DNA of 64,000 nucleotides from Erythrobacter sp. KY5 (GCF_003264115.1 NZ_CP021912.1:2587001-2651000), one strand, 5' to 3'. Shown: positions 8,348 to 17,463, numbered from the stretch's first letter. Made by a program: numbers and translations. The notes: generated by a model not told the origin, from the sequence alone.

Positions 8348-9289
8348 CTACTTGATCGCAAGCGGATTGATAACCGCCTGCACCGAACCGGCGAAACGCG
8401 GCTGACCGAGCACGAAGAAGAATTCGTAAGTCTCATCCGCCGCGAGCGGTCCGGTGTTCATCGTCTCGAGAATGTAAATGCCGTGATCGACCAGCAGCGC
8501 GGCGTGGACCGGGAAAACATTGCCGTCCTCGAAACTCATCGTTTCCAGCGCCGCGCTGTCCGCACCGACAGCCACAACCCCCAAGCTGGCGAGGTATTCC
8601 GCGCCATCCTCGTTGATGCCGGGTTGCTGAGCGATAAAGACCTCGGGGTCTTCCTCTGCCATCGACAGCCAACCAGAGTGCAACAGCACGACATCGCCCG
8701 CCCTGATCTCAATCCCTTGCGCCTCGGCTGCGGCGGCGATTTCCTCGCGGCCGAAACTCGCCATCGGCTCCAGCCTTTCGGTGCCGAAATGTTTCGCCAT
8801 GTCGATCAGCACGCCGCGCGTCGCGATGGGCGGGATCTGGTCGGTGCCGAACTTGGTCAAGCCATTGGGTGTGAGGAATTCCTCAGCCCGAACGCCGCCA
8901 TAATGGACCCCGTCGCGCCCGATATGGCCGAGCCCGTCGATCTGGCTGCCGATCCCGACATGCGTGACAAGGCGATCGTCATGGCCGGTCACACGGTTTG
9001 CGCCCATCGCTTCGCCAGCAGCGAAGGTTTCAATGGAAAAGCTGCGCCCGGGGTAAGGCACGCTGTCTGGCCCGGTGACCACGCCGAGCGGGTAGACCTT
9101 GCCTTCTGTCACAAGTCCTGCGGCGTTCGCTGTCATCGCCTCGGTGATGGTGCTCGCCATGCCATAATCGGGATGCGGTTCGCCGGGAGTAAGGTCCGCC
9201 TCGCTCGTCTGGTCGCCAGCTGCTCCCGAACACGCGGTCAGCGCCGCCAGCGCGCCCGCCAAGAGTGCAGTTTTCGCACCGTTCGCCAT
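8348..9289 (-). CDS. Secreted cyclase-family lipoprotein (kynurenine formamidase-like fold)
   Basis: 313 residues. A lipoprotein signal precedes LTAC (Cys around residue 20), so the mature protein should be anchored to a membrane. The body matches the putative cyclase (PF04199-type) family: HVGIGSQIDGLGHIG holds the metal-binding His/Asp/His region, and GDVVLLHSGW is another conserved segment. Family members include metal-dependent kynurenine formamidases and amidohydrolases. The canonical HxGTHxDxPxH motif is changed here, with G-S-Q-I-D-G-L-G-H, a variant also seen in non-formamidase members, so the substrate is unknown. Divergent from the DUF1489 gene. Confidence 0.8.
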   Translation of the reverse strand: MANGAKTALLAGALAALTACSGAAGDQTSEADLTPGEPHPDYGMASTITEAMTANAAGLVTEGKVYPLGVVTGPDSVPYPGRSFSIETFAAGEAMGANRVTGHDDRLVTHVGIGSQIDGLGHIGRDGVHYGGVRAEEFLTPNGLTKFGTDQIPPIATRGVLIDMAKHFGTERLEPMASFGREEIAAAAEAQGIEIRAGDVVLLHSGWLSMAEEDPEVFIAQQPGINEDGAEYLASLGVVAVGADSAALETMSFEDGNVFPVHAALLVDHGIYILETMNTGPLAADETYEFFFVLGQPRFAGSVQAVINPLAIK

Positions 9290-9357
9290 CGAAATTCCCC
9301 CTGTTTTCCACCTTGAGACGGTTCAAAAACCGCGCCTGACCCGCCATATGAATACAC

Positions 9358-9747
9358 ATGCCTCTCCACCTGACCAAGATCGCGTTTGGCGCGCAGAGCT
9401 ATACCGACATCGAAAGCTGGTACGCCGGTCGCCGCAGCCCGCATCTGACGACCAAGTATCGCCCGACCAAGTGGGAACAGTGCATCGGCGGATCGCTTTA
9501 CTGGATTCACCAGCACAGCATCGTCGCGCGTTCGGAAATCCTGGGCTTTTCGCAGACTGATAGCGGGCGCTGGCTGATCGAATTGAAGTCGGAACTCGTC
9601 CGCGTCGATCCGGTGCCCAAGCGCGCCCACCAAGGCTGGCGCTATCTCAAGATCAAGCCTCCGCGCGACCTTGCTCCGGGGGAGGATATCGGCGACGCGC
9701 TGCCCGGAAAGCTGGCGGCGAAACTGGAAAAGCTGGGGCTGGTCTAG
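9358..9747 (+). CDS. DUF1489 family protein
   Basis: 129 residues, MPLHLTKIAFGAQ at the start and the conserved core GGSLYWIHQHSIVARSEILG around residues 43-62. This matches DUF1489, a small cytosolic family found across Alphaproteobacteria with no assigned function. No catalytic motif, signal or membrane segment is visible. It starts 68 bases from the divergent cyclase gene, and its stop faces the end of the convergent cytochrome b gene 11 bases away. Confidence 0.82.
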   Translation: MPLHLTKIAFGAQSYTDIESWYAGRRSPHLTTKYRPTKWEQCIGGSLYWIHQHSIVARSEILGFSQTDSGRWLIELKSELVRVDPVPKRAHQGWRYLKIKPPRDLAPGEDIGDALPGKLAAKLEKLGLV

Positions 9748-9758
9748 GTCAGGGCCGT

Positions 9759-10430
9759 TTACGTCAGCGGAGGCGCGCCGAGGTAGATCCACAGCGCAAT
9801 GCCTGCCGCCACGGCGAATGCGCCTGATGCGCGGCCCCATCGCGTAGGCGAATTGTCCTTCACCATCAGCTTCTTCTCGCCCTTGCCGCCAATCATCGCG
9901 CCTATGAGGTTTTCGGCCCGCACCGCTCCGTAAACGCCGATCGCGGTGATGTGCAGGCCGATCATTCCGGCCACCACCCACCAGAACCATTCATGCGTTT
10001 CGGTGATCGTGTCGGCAGTCCCCACGCCCACGAGAGGGTTCAGCGGCCCCGTTGCTCCGTCATACGGATCGCCCGCGAACAGCCCCATCGTGACCTGCGC
10101 CAGCGTAAAGCCGATCAAGCCGAGCACTGCGAGAGCGGCGAGCGGGCTATGACCCTTGTTCGCCTTTTCGTCATAGCCGCCGCGCAGATAGTTGATGATC
10201 TTGCCGGGACCTTTGAGGAAGTTTCGAAACCGCGCCGTGTCGGTGCCGACAAAGCCCCAGATGATGCGGAACAGCAGTACCGCGAGCAGCACATGGCCCA
10301 GCCTAATATGCCAGCCCCATTCGGAATTTTCGGCTGTCAGCCACATCGCCGGGACCAGCACGGCCAGCGACCAGTGGGTCAGCCTCACCGGCAAGTCCCA
10401 GATGCGAACGGGCTGAGTGGGTTCGGCCAT
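9759..10430 (-). CDS. Cytochrome b561-type membrane protein (b/b6 domain, Ni,Fe-hydrogenase b-subunit like)
   Basis: 223 residues with four or more membrane helices. Family histidines sit in RLTHWSL (near 17), RLGHVLL (near 45), the TETHEWFWW segment and GLHITAIG near 177, consistent with two b-type hemes in a four-helix bundle. The C-terminus adds a final anchor helix. These proteins pass electrons between the quinone pool and periplasmic partners. The neighbouring cytochrome c gene ends only 23 bases upstream on the same strand, so the two probably form a b/c electron-transfer pair. Confidence 0.88.
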   Translation of the reverse strand: MAEPTQPVRIWDLPVRLTHWSLAVLVPAMWLTAENSEWGWHIRLGHVLLAVLLFRIIWGFVGTDTARFRNFLKGPGKIINYLRGGYDEKANKGHSPLAALAVLGLIGFTLAQVTMGLFAGDPYDGATGPLNPLVGVGTADTITETHEWFWWVVAGMIGLHITAIGVYGAVRAENLIGAMIGGKGEKKLMVKDNSPTRWGRASGAFAVAAGIALWIYLGAPPLT

Positions 10431-10453
10431 GCGCTGTGCGCCCTATCGGTGGA

Positions 10454-10954
10454 TCAATCGTCGTCCTTGCGGAACTTGTCGTGGCAGGCCTTGCAACCGT
10501 TCGAGCCGAGATTGCCGACCTGCGCGCCAACCGCTTCGGGATCGCCGGTTGCAGCAGCAGCCATCATTTCCTCGCTCTTGGCGATAGCAGTTTGGATCGC
10601 CTCGGAAAAACCATCGGGATCTTCCCAGATCACGGCAAGCGCTTCGGTGTCGTAGCCTGCTTCCATGCTCGTGCCTTCGGGGAACAGATCAGGCAGACGT
10701 TGAAGCCGGGTGTTGATGTCAGCGGCAGCCGGTTCGATCACCGCGAAATCGGGCGCATCGGTTTCGAGCTGTTCGCGGATCGCCTTGAAGCTGTCGCCGA
10801 TAGCTTCGAAATTGTCCTGACGCTCGGCAATCTCGGCAGGTGCATCGCCAGCAGGCTCGGGCGCTTCAGCGTCGGTGGTCTCGCCGCCGCATGCGGCGAG
10901 CAGCGCGGCAAGCGGGGTCGCCGCGATCAGTCGGAGGGTAGAAATGCGGGTCAT
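10454..10954 (-). CDS. Class II-like (c'-type) cytochrome c lipoprotein
   Basis: 166 residues from the ATG at 10954, which has AAGGA about 10 bases upstream; the longer frame to 11107 has a non-signal N-terminus and was rejected. A signal peptide with lipobox LLAAC predicts a membrane-anchored periplasmic protein. A C-terminal CKACHDKFR heme motif, after a mostly helical body, is typical of the cytochrome c556/c' family, in which CxxCH lies at the very end. An acidic linker (residues 23-38) follows the lipidated Cys. It precedes the b-type cytochrome gene and is probably its electron partner. Confidence 0.88.
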   Translation of the reverse strand: MTRISTLRLIAATPLAALLAACGGETTDAEAPEPAGDAPAEIAERQDNFEAIGDSFKAIREQLETDAPDFAVIEPAAADINTRLQRLPDLFPEGTSMEAGYDTEALAVIWEDPDGFSEAIQTAIAKSEEMMAAAATGDPEAVGAQVGNLGSNGCKACHDKFRKDDD

Positions 10955-11108
10955 AGAGTCACGTCCTTGATGTGAGAATGGCAGGCGCTGTTTGATCCCG
11001 GCGACAATCCTACAGAATGAGGCCTTGCGCGCAAACGCCCAATTTCGCGGGCGCTTTTTGGGAACGGTCAGGGTCGTTGCCCGGTAAGCAGGGTAAAGGA
11101 GAAACATA

Positions 11109-11354
11109 ATGCCCGAGCGTCAATCGCTTCACCCCGACAACGAACTCATCGCAAAGCTCACCAAGGAGGCCACCCCGTCGCAGCAGGGCAGCTCGGACGG
11201 GAACCTCAATGTGCGCGTCGGCAAGCGCGCCGAGTTGAACCGTGCAACCGATCCGGACAATCGCGAACCCGTGGTCGGCTCCGACAATCCCGAGCAGGAT
11301 GCCCGCAAGGGTCCCAAGACGATGGAAGCCATCAAGAAGGGCGAAGCGAACTGA
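11109..11354 (+). CDS. Small hydrophilic protein of unknown function
   Basis: 81 residues starting MPERQSLHPDNELIAK. A strong ribosome-binding site (AAAGGAG, about seven bases before the ATG) supports translation. The protein is polar and charged, rich in D, N, E, K and R, with no hydrophobic core, no cysteine and no signal, and is likely disordered. I do not recognise a family. It stands alone, divergent from the cytochrome c gene and convergent with the DUF1295 gene 17 bases downstream. Confidence 0.7.
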   Translation: MPERQSLHPDNELIAKLTKEATPSQQGSSDGNLNVRVGKRAELNRATDPDNREPVVGSDNPEQDARKGPKTMEAIKKGEAN

Positions 11355-11371
11355 GCTTTGCCTAGTCGATG

Positions 11372-12265
11372 CTAACCCTGCATTGCGGGGGGCTTGGGAA
11401 AGAGCGCGGGGGTTTTACGACGGTATTCCTGATAATCGGGATCGTCTCCCCAGCGCTCTTTCGCCTGTTCTTCCTGCAGGTTGATCCCGCTGATCCGGGT
11501 GAGCAACAGGTAGACGAAGATCGGCGAAATCACGACCAGCCACCCAAGGCCCGACAGAACCGGAATCGCGATCACGAAAATGCCGGTCCACAGCGTAATC
11601 TCGCCGAAGTAATTCGGGTGGCGCGACCACTTCCACAATCCGACATTGATAAAATCGCCGTCGTTCTCGTCTTTGGACTTGAACGCGCTTTTTTGTGCGT
11701 CGGCAATGGTTTCGAATGCCATGCCGACGACCCAGATCGCTGCACCAATCCAGAAGTAGATGCCGATAGGCTCGCGCGCCTCGTTGGTGATGATGGAGAG
11801 CGCGGCTGATGCGGTCAGGATCACCCAGAGCGCCTGCAAGGTCCACGCGGCGAGGAAGCGCGGCGGGTTCTTCTTGATCTTTTCGAACCGGCTGTCGCTG
11901 CCGCCCTTCGCCTGGATGCGGATGAAGAGGAAAGTGCCGAGCCGGATGCACCAGATCGCAACCATGGCCGCGACCACGATGCCGCGCGTATCGAGCGAAC
12001 CCATCGTTGTGATCGCAGCATAGCAGGCAAGCGCCGTGACCGAGAGATAGGTTATCGCCCCGAAGCTGTCGTAAAACTTGTCCGATTGCGCAATCGCCGA
12101 GGGGATGAAGGCCAGCCAGTTGATGACAAGAGCAAGCCACGCGCACCAGTACATCGTTGGCGCATCATATATCTCGACGCTGTTCACGCCCGCGAAAAAT
12201 GCGAATGCGAGCGCGAAAAGCGTGACGAATGCCACCACGGATAAGCTCTTGATCGCCTTGCTCAT
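11372..12265 (-). CDS. DUF1295 / steroid 5-alpha-reductase-like membrane protein
   Basis: 297 residues with about seven hydrophobic helices. The C-terminal signature GLWKWSRHPNYFGEITLW (near 208-225) and the final RISGINLQEEQAKERWGDD..YQEY segment are diagnostic of DUF1295, related to isoprenylcysteine methyltransferases and steroid reductases. In this superfamily the R-H-P-N-Y loop helps bind NADPH or SAM. The enzyme is predicted in the inner membrane; the substrate is unknown. It is transcribed alone, 54 bases upstream of nothing on its strand but 55 bases after the SDR gene, and could be co-transcribed with that cluster. Confidence 0.88.
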   Translation of the reverse strand: MSKAIKSLSVVAFVTLFALAFAFFAGVNSVEIYDAPTMYWCAWLALVINWLAFIPSAIAQSDKFYDSFGAITYLSVTALACYAAITTMGSLDTRGIVVAAMVAIWCIRLGTFLFIRIQAKGGSDSRFEKIKKNPPRFLAAWTLQALWVILTASAALSIITNEAREPIGIYFWIGAAIWVVGMAFETIADAQKSAFKSKDENDGDFINVGLWKWSRHPNYFGEITLWTGIFVIAIPVLSGLGWLVVISPIFVYLLLTRISGINLQEEQAKERWGDDPDYQEYRRKTPALFPKPPAMQG

Positions 12266-12319
12266 TGAGGCCTTGTCCCCTGTCGTTCGGTTTGTGCGCC
12301 GATACCAGCCCTTTCAGGC

Positions 12320-13138
12320 CTAGTGCTTTTTGGTGGCTTGTGAAGCTTTACGGATTTGCTCGGCAACCAGACGCACATCATGGCGAGCGTCCTGATCAGC
12401 GGGGAGCGCGTATTCGGCGAAACTTGCCGCCAATTCGTCCATGCGTTCATCGATCCGCACCTGATTGTAGCCATGGCTGACGACGAAGCGGCGCCGCGCC
12501 ATGATCTGGGGCACGATGCGATCAATGTAATCCTCGACATTCATGCCCAGCTTCATGAACTGCTCAGGTCCGAGCGGAGTGAACACCCAGCCGGGGACGA
12601 TCAGACCGGCATGGACATGCTCGGGCAAATCGCCGCGCAGGCTTTCCGTCAGGCCCAGAACCGCGTGCTTTGCGCTGATATAGGCGGCGGATTGCTCGAT
12701 CGCGCAGAACCAGCTGTTCTCGCTGCCGGTGTTGTAGATTGCGCTGGAGCTTTCCTGCGCAATGAGGCGCGGGGCGAAGGCGCGGCAGCCATTCCAGATG
12801 CCCCAGTAATTGACGTCGAAATGCGCGCGGGCCCGGGCCGGGTCGACTTCCCAGAGCTTGCCACGAGGGCCGCTTTCGCCGGCATTGTTGAAGACGAGAT
12901 CGACCGTCTCGAACATGTCGAATGCCTTGTCGGCTAGCGCTTCGACAGACGAAAGATCGCTCACGTCGCATGCCTGCGTGATTATGCCATCCAGCGCGGC
13001 GGCACGGTCGAGCGCGGGTCCGGGTAGGTCGGCGACCAACACGCCCAGCCCTTGTCCCGCCAGCCTTCGCGCGAGCGCCAGTCCGATCCCGCTTGCACCG
13101 CCGGTGATGACCGCGCTTTTGGGGGCGAACTCGCTCAC
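12320..13138 (-). CDS. Short-chain dehydrogenase/reductase (SDR)
   Basis: 272 residues from a GTG at 13138 that overlaps the stop of the upstream DsbA-like gene (GTGA). The Rossmann motif TGGASGIG lies near residue 12, NNAGESG near 90, and the catalytic Y-x-x-x-K is in AAYISAKHAVLG near 160, preceded by a serine in the NTGSENSW segment. It is a classical NAD(P)-dependent SDR; the substrate cannot be read from sequence. The longer frame to 13270 runs inside the neighbour and was rejected. It is the last gene of the tightly overlapping cluster that starts at 16042. Confidence 0.88.
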   Translation of the reverse strand: MSEFAPKSAVITGGASGIGLALARRLAGQGLGVLVADLPGPALDRAAALDGIITQACDVSDLSSVEALADKAFDMFETVDLVFNNAGESGPRGKLWEVDPARARAHFDVNYWGIWNGCRAFAPRLIAQESSSAIYNTGSENSWFCAIEQSAAYISAKHAVLGLTESLRGDLPEHVHAGLIVPGWVFTPLGPEQFMKLGMNVEDYIDRIVPQIMARRRFVVSHGYNQVRIDERMDELAASFAEYALPADQDARHDVRLVAEQIRKASQATKKH

Positions 13139-13827
13139 CCGGCAGTAGCCCGCGTTTTGTCGGCCACACGGCGAAGCGCGTTGACGTACACATCGGGGGC
13201 CTGAGCGCCGGGGATCATGAACTTGCCCTCCACGATCATGGCCGGAACGCCGGAAATGTTGAGATCCCACGCCTGCTGTTCTTCGGCAAGCACACGCGCT
13301 TCGAGGTCCGCATCATCGAGTGCGGCTTTCGCAGCCTCGCGGTGAAGGCCGGCATCACCCGCAATACCAAGCAGGACATCGCGGTCGCAGAGGTCTTTGC
13401 GGTGATTGAAGTGCGCTTCGAACAGGGCCAGTTTCAAGCGCGTCTGCACCTCCGGCCCCATCTGCTCCAGCGCAAGGCCGAGCAGCTTGTGGCAATCGCG
13501 CGTGTTCCACATCATTGCGGGCGGCGGGTCGCCCTCGCCCTTATAGCTCAGCGAAACACCGGCACTGTCAGCAAACTCTCGCATTTTTCCGCGCACCGCA
13601 GCGCCCTCTTCGGCAGAACGGCCATATTTGCGTTGCAGATGCGCTTCCTGTTCTTCGCCCTCTTTGGGCATGTCGGGATTGAGTTCGAACGGGCGCCAGC
13701 GGACCTGTGCCTCGATCTCGCCCTCAAGCTCATCCAGCGCCTTGGTCAACTGGCCGTATCCGATCAGGCACCATGGGCAAACGACGTCGGAATAGATGTC
13801 GATGGTGAGTTTGTGAGGGGCGCTCAT
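13135..13827 (-). CDS. DsbA-family thiol oxidoreductase (FrnE-like)
   Basis: 230 residues from the ATG at 13827, which overlaps the nudC stop by four bases (ATGA). DIYSDVVCPWCLIG near residues 10-23 gives a CPWC active site on a thioredoxin fold, with an inserted helical domain and a cis-proline loop in ISGVPAMIVEG near 190. There is no signal peptide, so it works in the cytosol, as FrnE/2-hydroxychromene-2-carboxylate-isomerase-like members do. Its C-terminus overlaps the GTG of the following SDR gene. It is likely a general thiol-disulphide oxidoreductase. Confidence 0.9.
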   Translation of the reverse strand: MSAPHKLTIDIYSDVVCPWCLIGYGQLTKALDELEGEIEAQVRWRPFELNPDMPKEGEEQEAHLQRKYGRSAEEGAAVRGKMREFADSAGVSLSYKGEGDPPPAMMWNTRDCHKLLGLALEQMGPEVQTRLKLALFEAHFNHRKDLCDRDVLLGIAGDAGLHREAAKAALDDADLEARVLAEEQQAWDLNISGVPAMIVEGKFMIPGAQAPDVYVNALRRVADKTRATAG

Positions 13828-14717
13828 GCGGTTTTCTCCAGCCACCATTTCATCAGCGTATGCGCAATTGCGTGGGGCGGCGGTGTGCGAAACGGCCCGT
13901 CGCCGGCCAGCGACGCGGCGACTTCATCGTGGGTGAACCAGATGATCTCGGCCATCTCGGTCTCGTCGATGATCAGCGCATCGTCATCAGCGTAGGAATG
14001 GCACCCTATCATAAGCTGGCTCGGGAACGGCCATGGCTGGCTTGCGATGTAGGAAACGTCGCGCACGCGCACACCCGATTCCTCGAATACTTCGCGCGCA
14101 ACGCCCTCTTCGATGGTTTCGCCCGGCTCGACAAAGCCAGCGAGCGCGGAGAAGCTTTTCTCAGGCCATCCCAGGCCGCGGCCCAGCATCAGGCGTCCTT
14201 CGTGCTCGACCAGCATGATCGTGACGGGATCTGTGCGCGGGAAATGTTGCGAGCCGCAAGCATCGCAACTGCGCTGCCAGCCGCCCTTGGCGATCTTCGT
14301 GGGCACACCGCAATTGGCGCAGAACCGGTGGCGGGCATGCCAGTCGATCAGGCTGCGCGCTCCGCCGTAAAGCGCAAGATCGCCCGGATCGAGCGTCGCC
14401 ATCAGCGACCAGAGGCGCGGGTTCGCCATGCGCGGGCTCGCATCGCCTTCGGGCGGAACGGCGGCGAAGCACGGTTTTTCAGCGCCATTGCTGCGATCAA
14501 GGCCGAGGAAGACGAGCTCTGCATCCTCATCAGCATCAGCCAGAGTGCCCCATCCGAGCCGCCCGTTCTCGTCAAGCTCGGGCATCAGCGCGTCCAGCTT
14601 CAACAGCCGCGCTTTCCAATTCATCATTCCGGCCAGAGCATCGCGGTCCGCGCGAAGGTTATCCGCGCGGTCCAGAGGCGATCCGGCAAAGGCGATGGGT
14701 CCGTTTGCGAGCGCCAT
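13824..14717 (-). CDS. nudC: NAD(+) diphosphatase NudC (Nudix hydrolase)
   Basis: 297 residues. A four-cysteine zinc ribbon (Cys133, Cys136, Cys151, Cys154) precedes a canonical Nudix box beginning GFVEPGETIEEG at residue 194 with the R-E-V-x-E-E-S-G core. A short SQPWPFPSQLM sequence further on is the NudC-specific tail motif. It cleaves NAD(H) to NMN(H) and AMP and can remove NAD caps from RNA. Its ATG shares one base with the stop of the serine hydrolase upstream (TAATG), and its stop overlaps the DsbA-like start, so the genes are translationally coupled. Confidence 0.95.
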   Translation of the reverse strand: MALANGPIAFAGSPLDRADNLRADRDALAGMMNWKARLLKLDALMPELDENGRLGWGTLADADEDAELVFLGLDRSNGAEKPCFAAVPPEGDASPRMANPRLWSLMATLDPGDLALYGGARSLIDWHARHRFCANCGVPTKIAKGGWQRSCDACGSQHFPRTDPVTIMLVEHEGRLMLGRGLGWPEKSFSALAGFVEPGETIEEGVAREVFEESGVRVRDVSYIASQPWPFPSQLMIGCHSYADDDALIIDETEMAEIIWFTHDEVAASLAGDGPFRTPPPHAIAHTLMKWWLEKTA

Positions 14718-16042
14718 TACGAGGCGTGGTTGGCGTGACCTGCATGCATCGCCGCGACATCCGCCTCAAGCGCGGCGAGATATTCGTCGCGGATCGGATA
14801 GGCGTCGGACGGCATGTATTGCGTGTAAAGCCCGGTGCGCAGGCCCAGCTTGTAATCGACCGCGGCCAGCGTGCCTGCCGCGCCGCCCCATCCGAACGTG
14901 CCGTTGAGCGAGCGTCCGCCTGCCCCGTGGCCCTGACCGACCATCCACGATCCGGTAAGATCGACCGTTTCGGGGATGAGGTTGGACGTGCCGAGGCGCA
15001 CTGCGGCCTCGCTCATCACCCGCTCATCGCCGAGCTTCCCGTAACCGAGCAGCATGCGCAGGAAGCGGTCGTAATCCTTCGGCGAGGACACAAGGCCGCC
15101 GCCGCCAGCAGGCACCTTTGGTTCATCGAGGAAGATCGAGTTCGCGCCCGGATCAAGCGGCAATAGCGTGTCGCCAAGGATGCCGTAATTGTCGGTCAGG
15201 CGGCCCTTCTCGCTCTCGGGCACGGTCATCCAGGTGCTGTTCATGCCAAGCGGTTCGAACATGCGGGTCTTCAGGAACGCCTCGAAATTCATGCCGCTGG
15301 CCACTTCGATCACCCGGCCAAGCAGGTCGATCGAGTTCGAATAGCTCCACTTGGTCGCAGGCTGGTATGCGAGCGGAAGGCTGGCAAGCCTGTCAGTCCA
15401 AACTTCCAGCCCCGGAGCAGGCGTGGGGTTGGGAAGGCCCGGGATCGGAAAGCGGCTGACCCGTCCACCGACAATGCCGTTTTCGATGTAGGCGTCAAGC
15501 AGCGGGCCCTTCGATGTAATGGTGTAGCCAATGCCAGCCGTGTGCGTGAGCAGTTGACGGATCGTGATCGGGCGCTCTGCCGGAACGGTGTTGTCGAGCG
15601 GGCCTTCGGGATCGACCAGCACCTGAGTGTCGCGGAATGCGGGGATGATATCGTAAAGCGGCGTATCGAGTTCGAATGCACCGTCGTCGATCAGCATCAT
15701 CGTTGCCATGCCGGTGATCGGCTTCGACATCGAATAGATGCGATAGAGCGAATCCATGTCGACATCGGTGCTGCCCTTGAGCGCAAGTTTGCCGCCCCCC
15801 ACGGTATGCGCCATGTCGTCCTGACCCCAGCCGAAGGTCAGCAGCATATTCGCAACCTTGCCTTCGCTAAGGTACTTTTCAACCAAAGCCGCCACGTTCG
15901 GCCAGCTCTGGCTCACATCGTGAGCAAGCAATGCGCGCCCGAACGGGAGCGATGCCAGCACACCGCCAGCTGCGGCATAGGCCGATCCACGGAAAAGCGA
16001 GCGACGCGACAGGCTGGGTTGTTCGAAAGTGCGAAAGGCCAT
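14717..16042 (-). CDS. Serine hydrolase, beta-lactamase/esterase family (Tat-type signal)
   Basis: 441 residues from the ATG at 16042 (MAFRTFEQPS). The N-terminus carries a twin-arginine-like LSRRSLFRGSAYAAAGG signal, so export is expected. The class C beta-lactamase-like motifs are visible: Ser-x-x-Lys in YSMSKPITG, and Tyr-x-Asn in WSYSNSID. This family includes esterases, D-aminopeptidases and lactonases; a role in drug resistance is not implied. It heads the overlapping run serine hydrolase-nudC-DsbA-SDR. A longer frame to 16126 lacks signal character and was rejected. Confidence 0.88.
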   Translation of the reverse strand: MAFRTFEQPSLSRRSLFRGSAYAAAGGVLASLPFGRALLAHDVSQSWPNVAALVEKYLSEGKVANMLLTFGWGQDDMAHTVGGGKLALKGSTDVDMDSLYRIYSMSKPITGMATMMLIDDGAFELDTPLYDIIPAFRDTQVLVDPEGPLDNTVPAERPITIRQLLTHTAGIGYTITSKGPLLDAYIENGIVGGRVSRFPIPGLPNPTPAPGLEVWTDRLASLPLAYQPATKWSYSNSIDLLGRVIEVASGMNFEAFLKTRMFEPLGMNSTWMTVPESEKGRLTDNYGILGDTLLPLDPGANSIFLDEPKVPAGGGGLVSSPKDYDRFLRMLLGYGKLGDERVMSEAAVRLGTSNLIPETVDLTGSWMVGQGHGAGGRSLNGTFGWGGAAGTLAAVDYKLGLRTGLYTQYMPSDAYPIRDEYLAALEADVAAMHAGHANHAS

Positions 16043-16178
16043 TGTGGGTTCTCTCCCGAGAGGGTCAGTTTCGTTTGGCGACTGTTTGAGGGAGCGAGGC
16101 TTAACCGTCAATTGCAAGCGCGCCAACTGCGTTCATTTCAGGCTTGATTCATCCGGGTGTTCTACCCATATAACACAC

Positions 16179-16400
16179 ATGGGAAACATACTTGCATACC
16201 TCATCGGGCTACTCAGCCTCGTGATCGTCATCCCCGCGCAGATCCCGCTTCTGGGCTGGGCCAATTGGCTTGCGCTGCCTTTGATAGCGCTTGGCGTGGT
16301 GATCGGGGCGCTGTCTTCGAGCACCGGCGGTCGCAATTTCTGCCTGATCGTGGGCCTGATCGCTGCGGTTCGCCTGACTTTGGGTGGCGGCTTCGTCTAA
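16179..16400 (+). CDS. Small two-helix membrane protein of unknown function
   Basis: 73 residues from the ATG at 16179 (MGNILAYLIG). Almost the whole chain is hydrophobic: one helix about residues 3-22, a short turn with LGWANW, a second about 28-45, then a basic SSTGGRN segment and a third weak hydrophobic stretch. No family recognised. The ribosome-binding site is weak. Its stop TAA shares four bases (CTAA) with the mutY stop on the other strand. The hydrophobic pattern makes it more than a chance ORF. Confidence 0.6.
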   Translation: MGNILAYLIGLLSLVIVIPAQIPLLGWANWLALPLIALGVVIGALSSSTGGRNFCLIVGLIAAVRLTLGGGFV

Positions 16401-17434
16401 TTGCTGGCCAGCGCCAGCCGCGCGGCTTTCACGAAAAGCGTCGGTAGGCCTGCCTCTTCAATCTCGCCCGTCGGCCACCATTCGCCATCACCCGGCGGGG
16501 CGGTGGTTGCCTTTATGCCCATCACACTGAGGGTCAGGTGCGCATGGGTGAAGGTGTGCCGCACTGCGCCCAATTGCTCTGCCTCGCCCGCAATCGGAGC
16601 CTCGCCTGAGCCATCTTCGCGCGCGCTCCAGCCGTCATCGGGCAGTGCGCGCATGCCGCCGAGCATTCCTGTGCCGGGGCGGGTGACGAGCCACACCTGC
16701 GCGTCGCGCTCGATCCAGAACGCGGTGCCGCGCCTTTCCGGCTTTGCCTTTTTCTGTGGCTTGATCGGCAGCCGCTCGGGCTCGCCCGCTTTGCGGCCTT
16801 CGCATTCCTCCGACAGCGGGCACAGCAGGCAGCGCGGCGCTTTGGTGGTGCAGACCTGCGAACCAAGGTCCATCATCGCCTGAGCGAAGTCCCCTGCACG
16901 CCGCTTTGGGGTGATTTCGTCGGCATGCTGGCGGATCGCTTTGCGAGCACCCGGAAGCGGCTCCTCGATGGCGAACAGCCGCGCCACCACCCGCTCGACA
17001 TTGGCATCGACCACCACGGCGCGCTCTCCGAATGCAATCGCCGCAATCGCCGCCGCAGTGTAAGCGCCAAGCCCGGGAAGCTCGCGCAGCTCTGCTTCTG
17101 TTTGCGGAAAGCCACCGCGCCGCGCCACTTCGCGCGCGCACTTTACCAGATTGCGAGCCCGCGAATAATATCCCAGCCCCGCCCATGCCGCCATGACGTC
17201 ATCATCGCTCGCCACGGCAAGGTCGAAAACGCTCGGCCAGACGCGCGTGAATTTCGCGAAGTAAGGCTTCACCGCCGCCACCGTCGTCTGCTGAAGCATG
17301 ACCTCCGACAACCAAACGCGGTAAGGCCACGCAGGGTCATTCGGCACCGGCTCGCCCGGCGGATTTCGCCACGGAAGCTCGCGCGCATGTTTGTCGTACC
17401 AGTCGAGAAGCTTGTCTGAAGCGCTAGCAGTCAC
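16397..17434 (-). CDS. mutY: A/G-specific adenine DNA glycosylase MutY
   Basis: 345 residues from a GTG at 17434. Catalytic Glu44 is in WLSEVMLQQT, the helix-hairpin-helix is LPGLGAYTAAAI near 119-130, and catalytic Asp143 is in VVDANVERVV. The 4Fe-4S loop has Cys195, Cys202, Cys205 and Cys211 in the classic C-x6-C-x2-C-x5-C spacing. A Nudix-like C-terminal domain recognises 8-oxoG. MutY removes adenine mispaired with 8-oxoguanine. The open frame continues to 17569, but that extension lies across the divergent dciA gene and is not MutY-like. Confidence 0.96.
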   Translation of the reverse strand: MTASASDKLLDWYDKHARELPWRNPPGEPVPNDPAWPYRVWLSEVMLQQTTVAAVKPYFAKFTRVWPSVFDLAVASDDDVMAAWAGLGYYSRARNLVKCAREVARRGGFPQTEAELRELPGLGAYTAAAIAAIAFGERAVVVDANVERVVARLFAIEEPLPGARKAIRQHADEITPKRRAGDFAQAMMDLGSQVCTTKAPRCLLCPLSEECEGRKAGEPERLPIKPQKKAKPERRGTAFWIERDAQVWLVTRPGTGMLGGMRALPDDGWSAREDGSGEAPIAGEAEQLGAVRHTFTHAHLTLSVMGIKATTAPPGDGEWWPTGEIEEAGLPTLFVKAARLALASN

Positions 17435-17463
17435 GGCGCGCCTATGGCATGGCTGGCTGCAAG

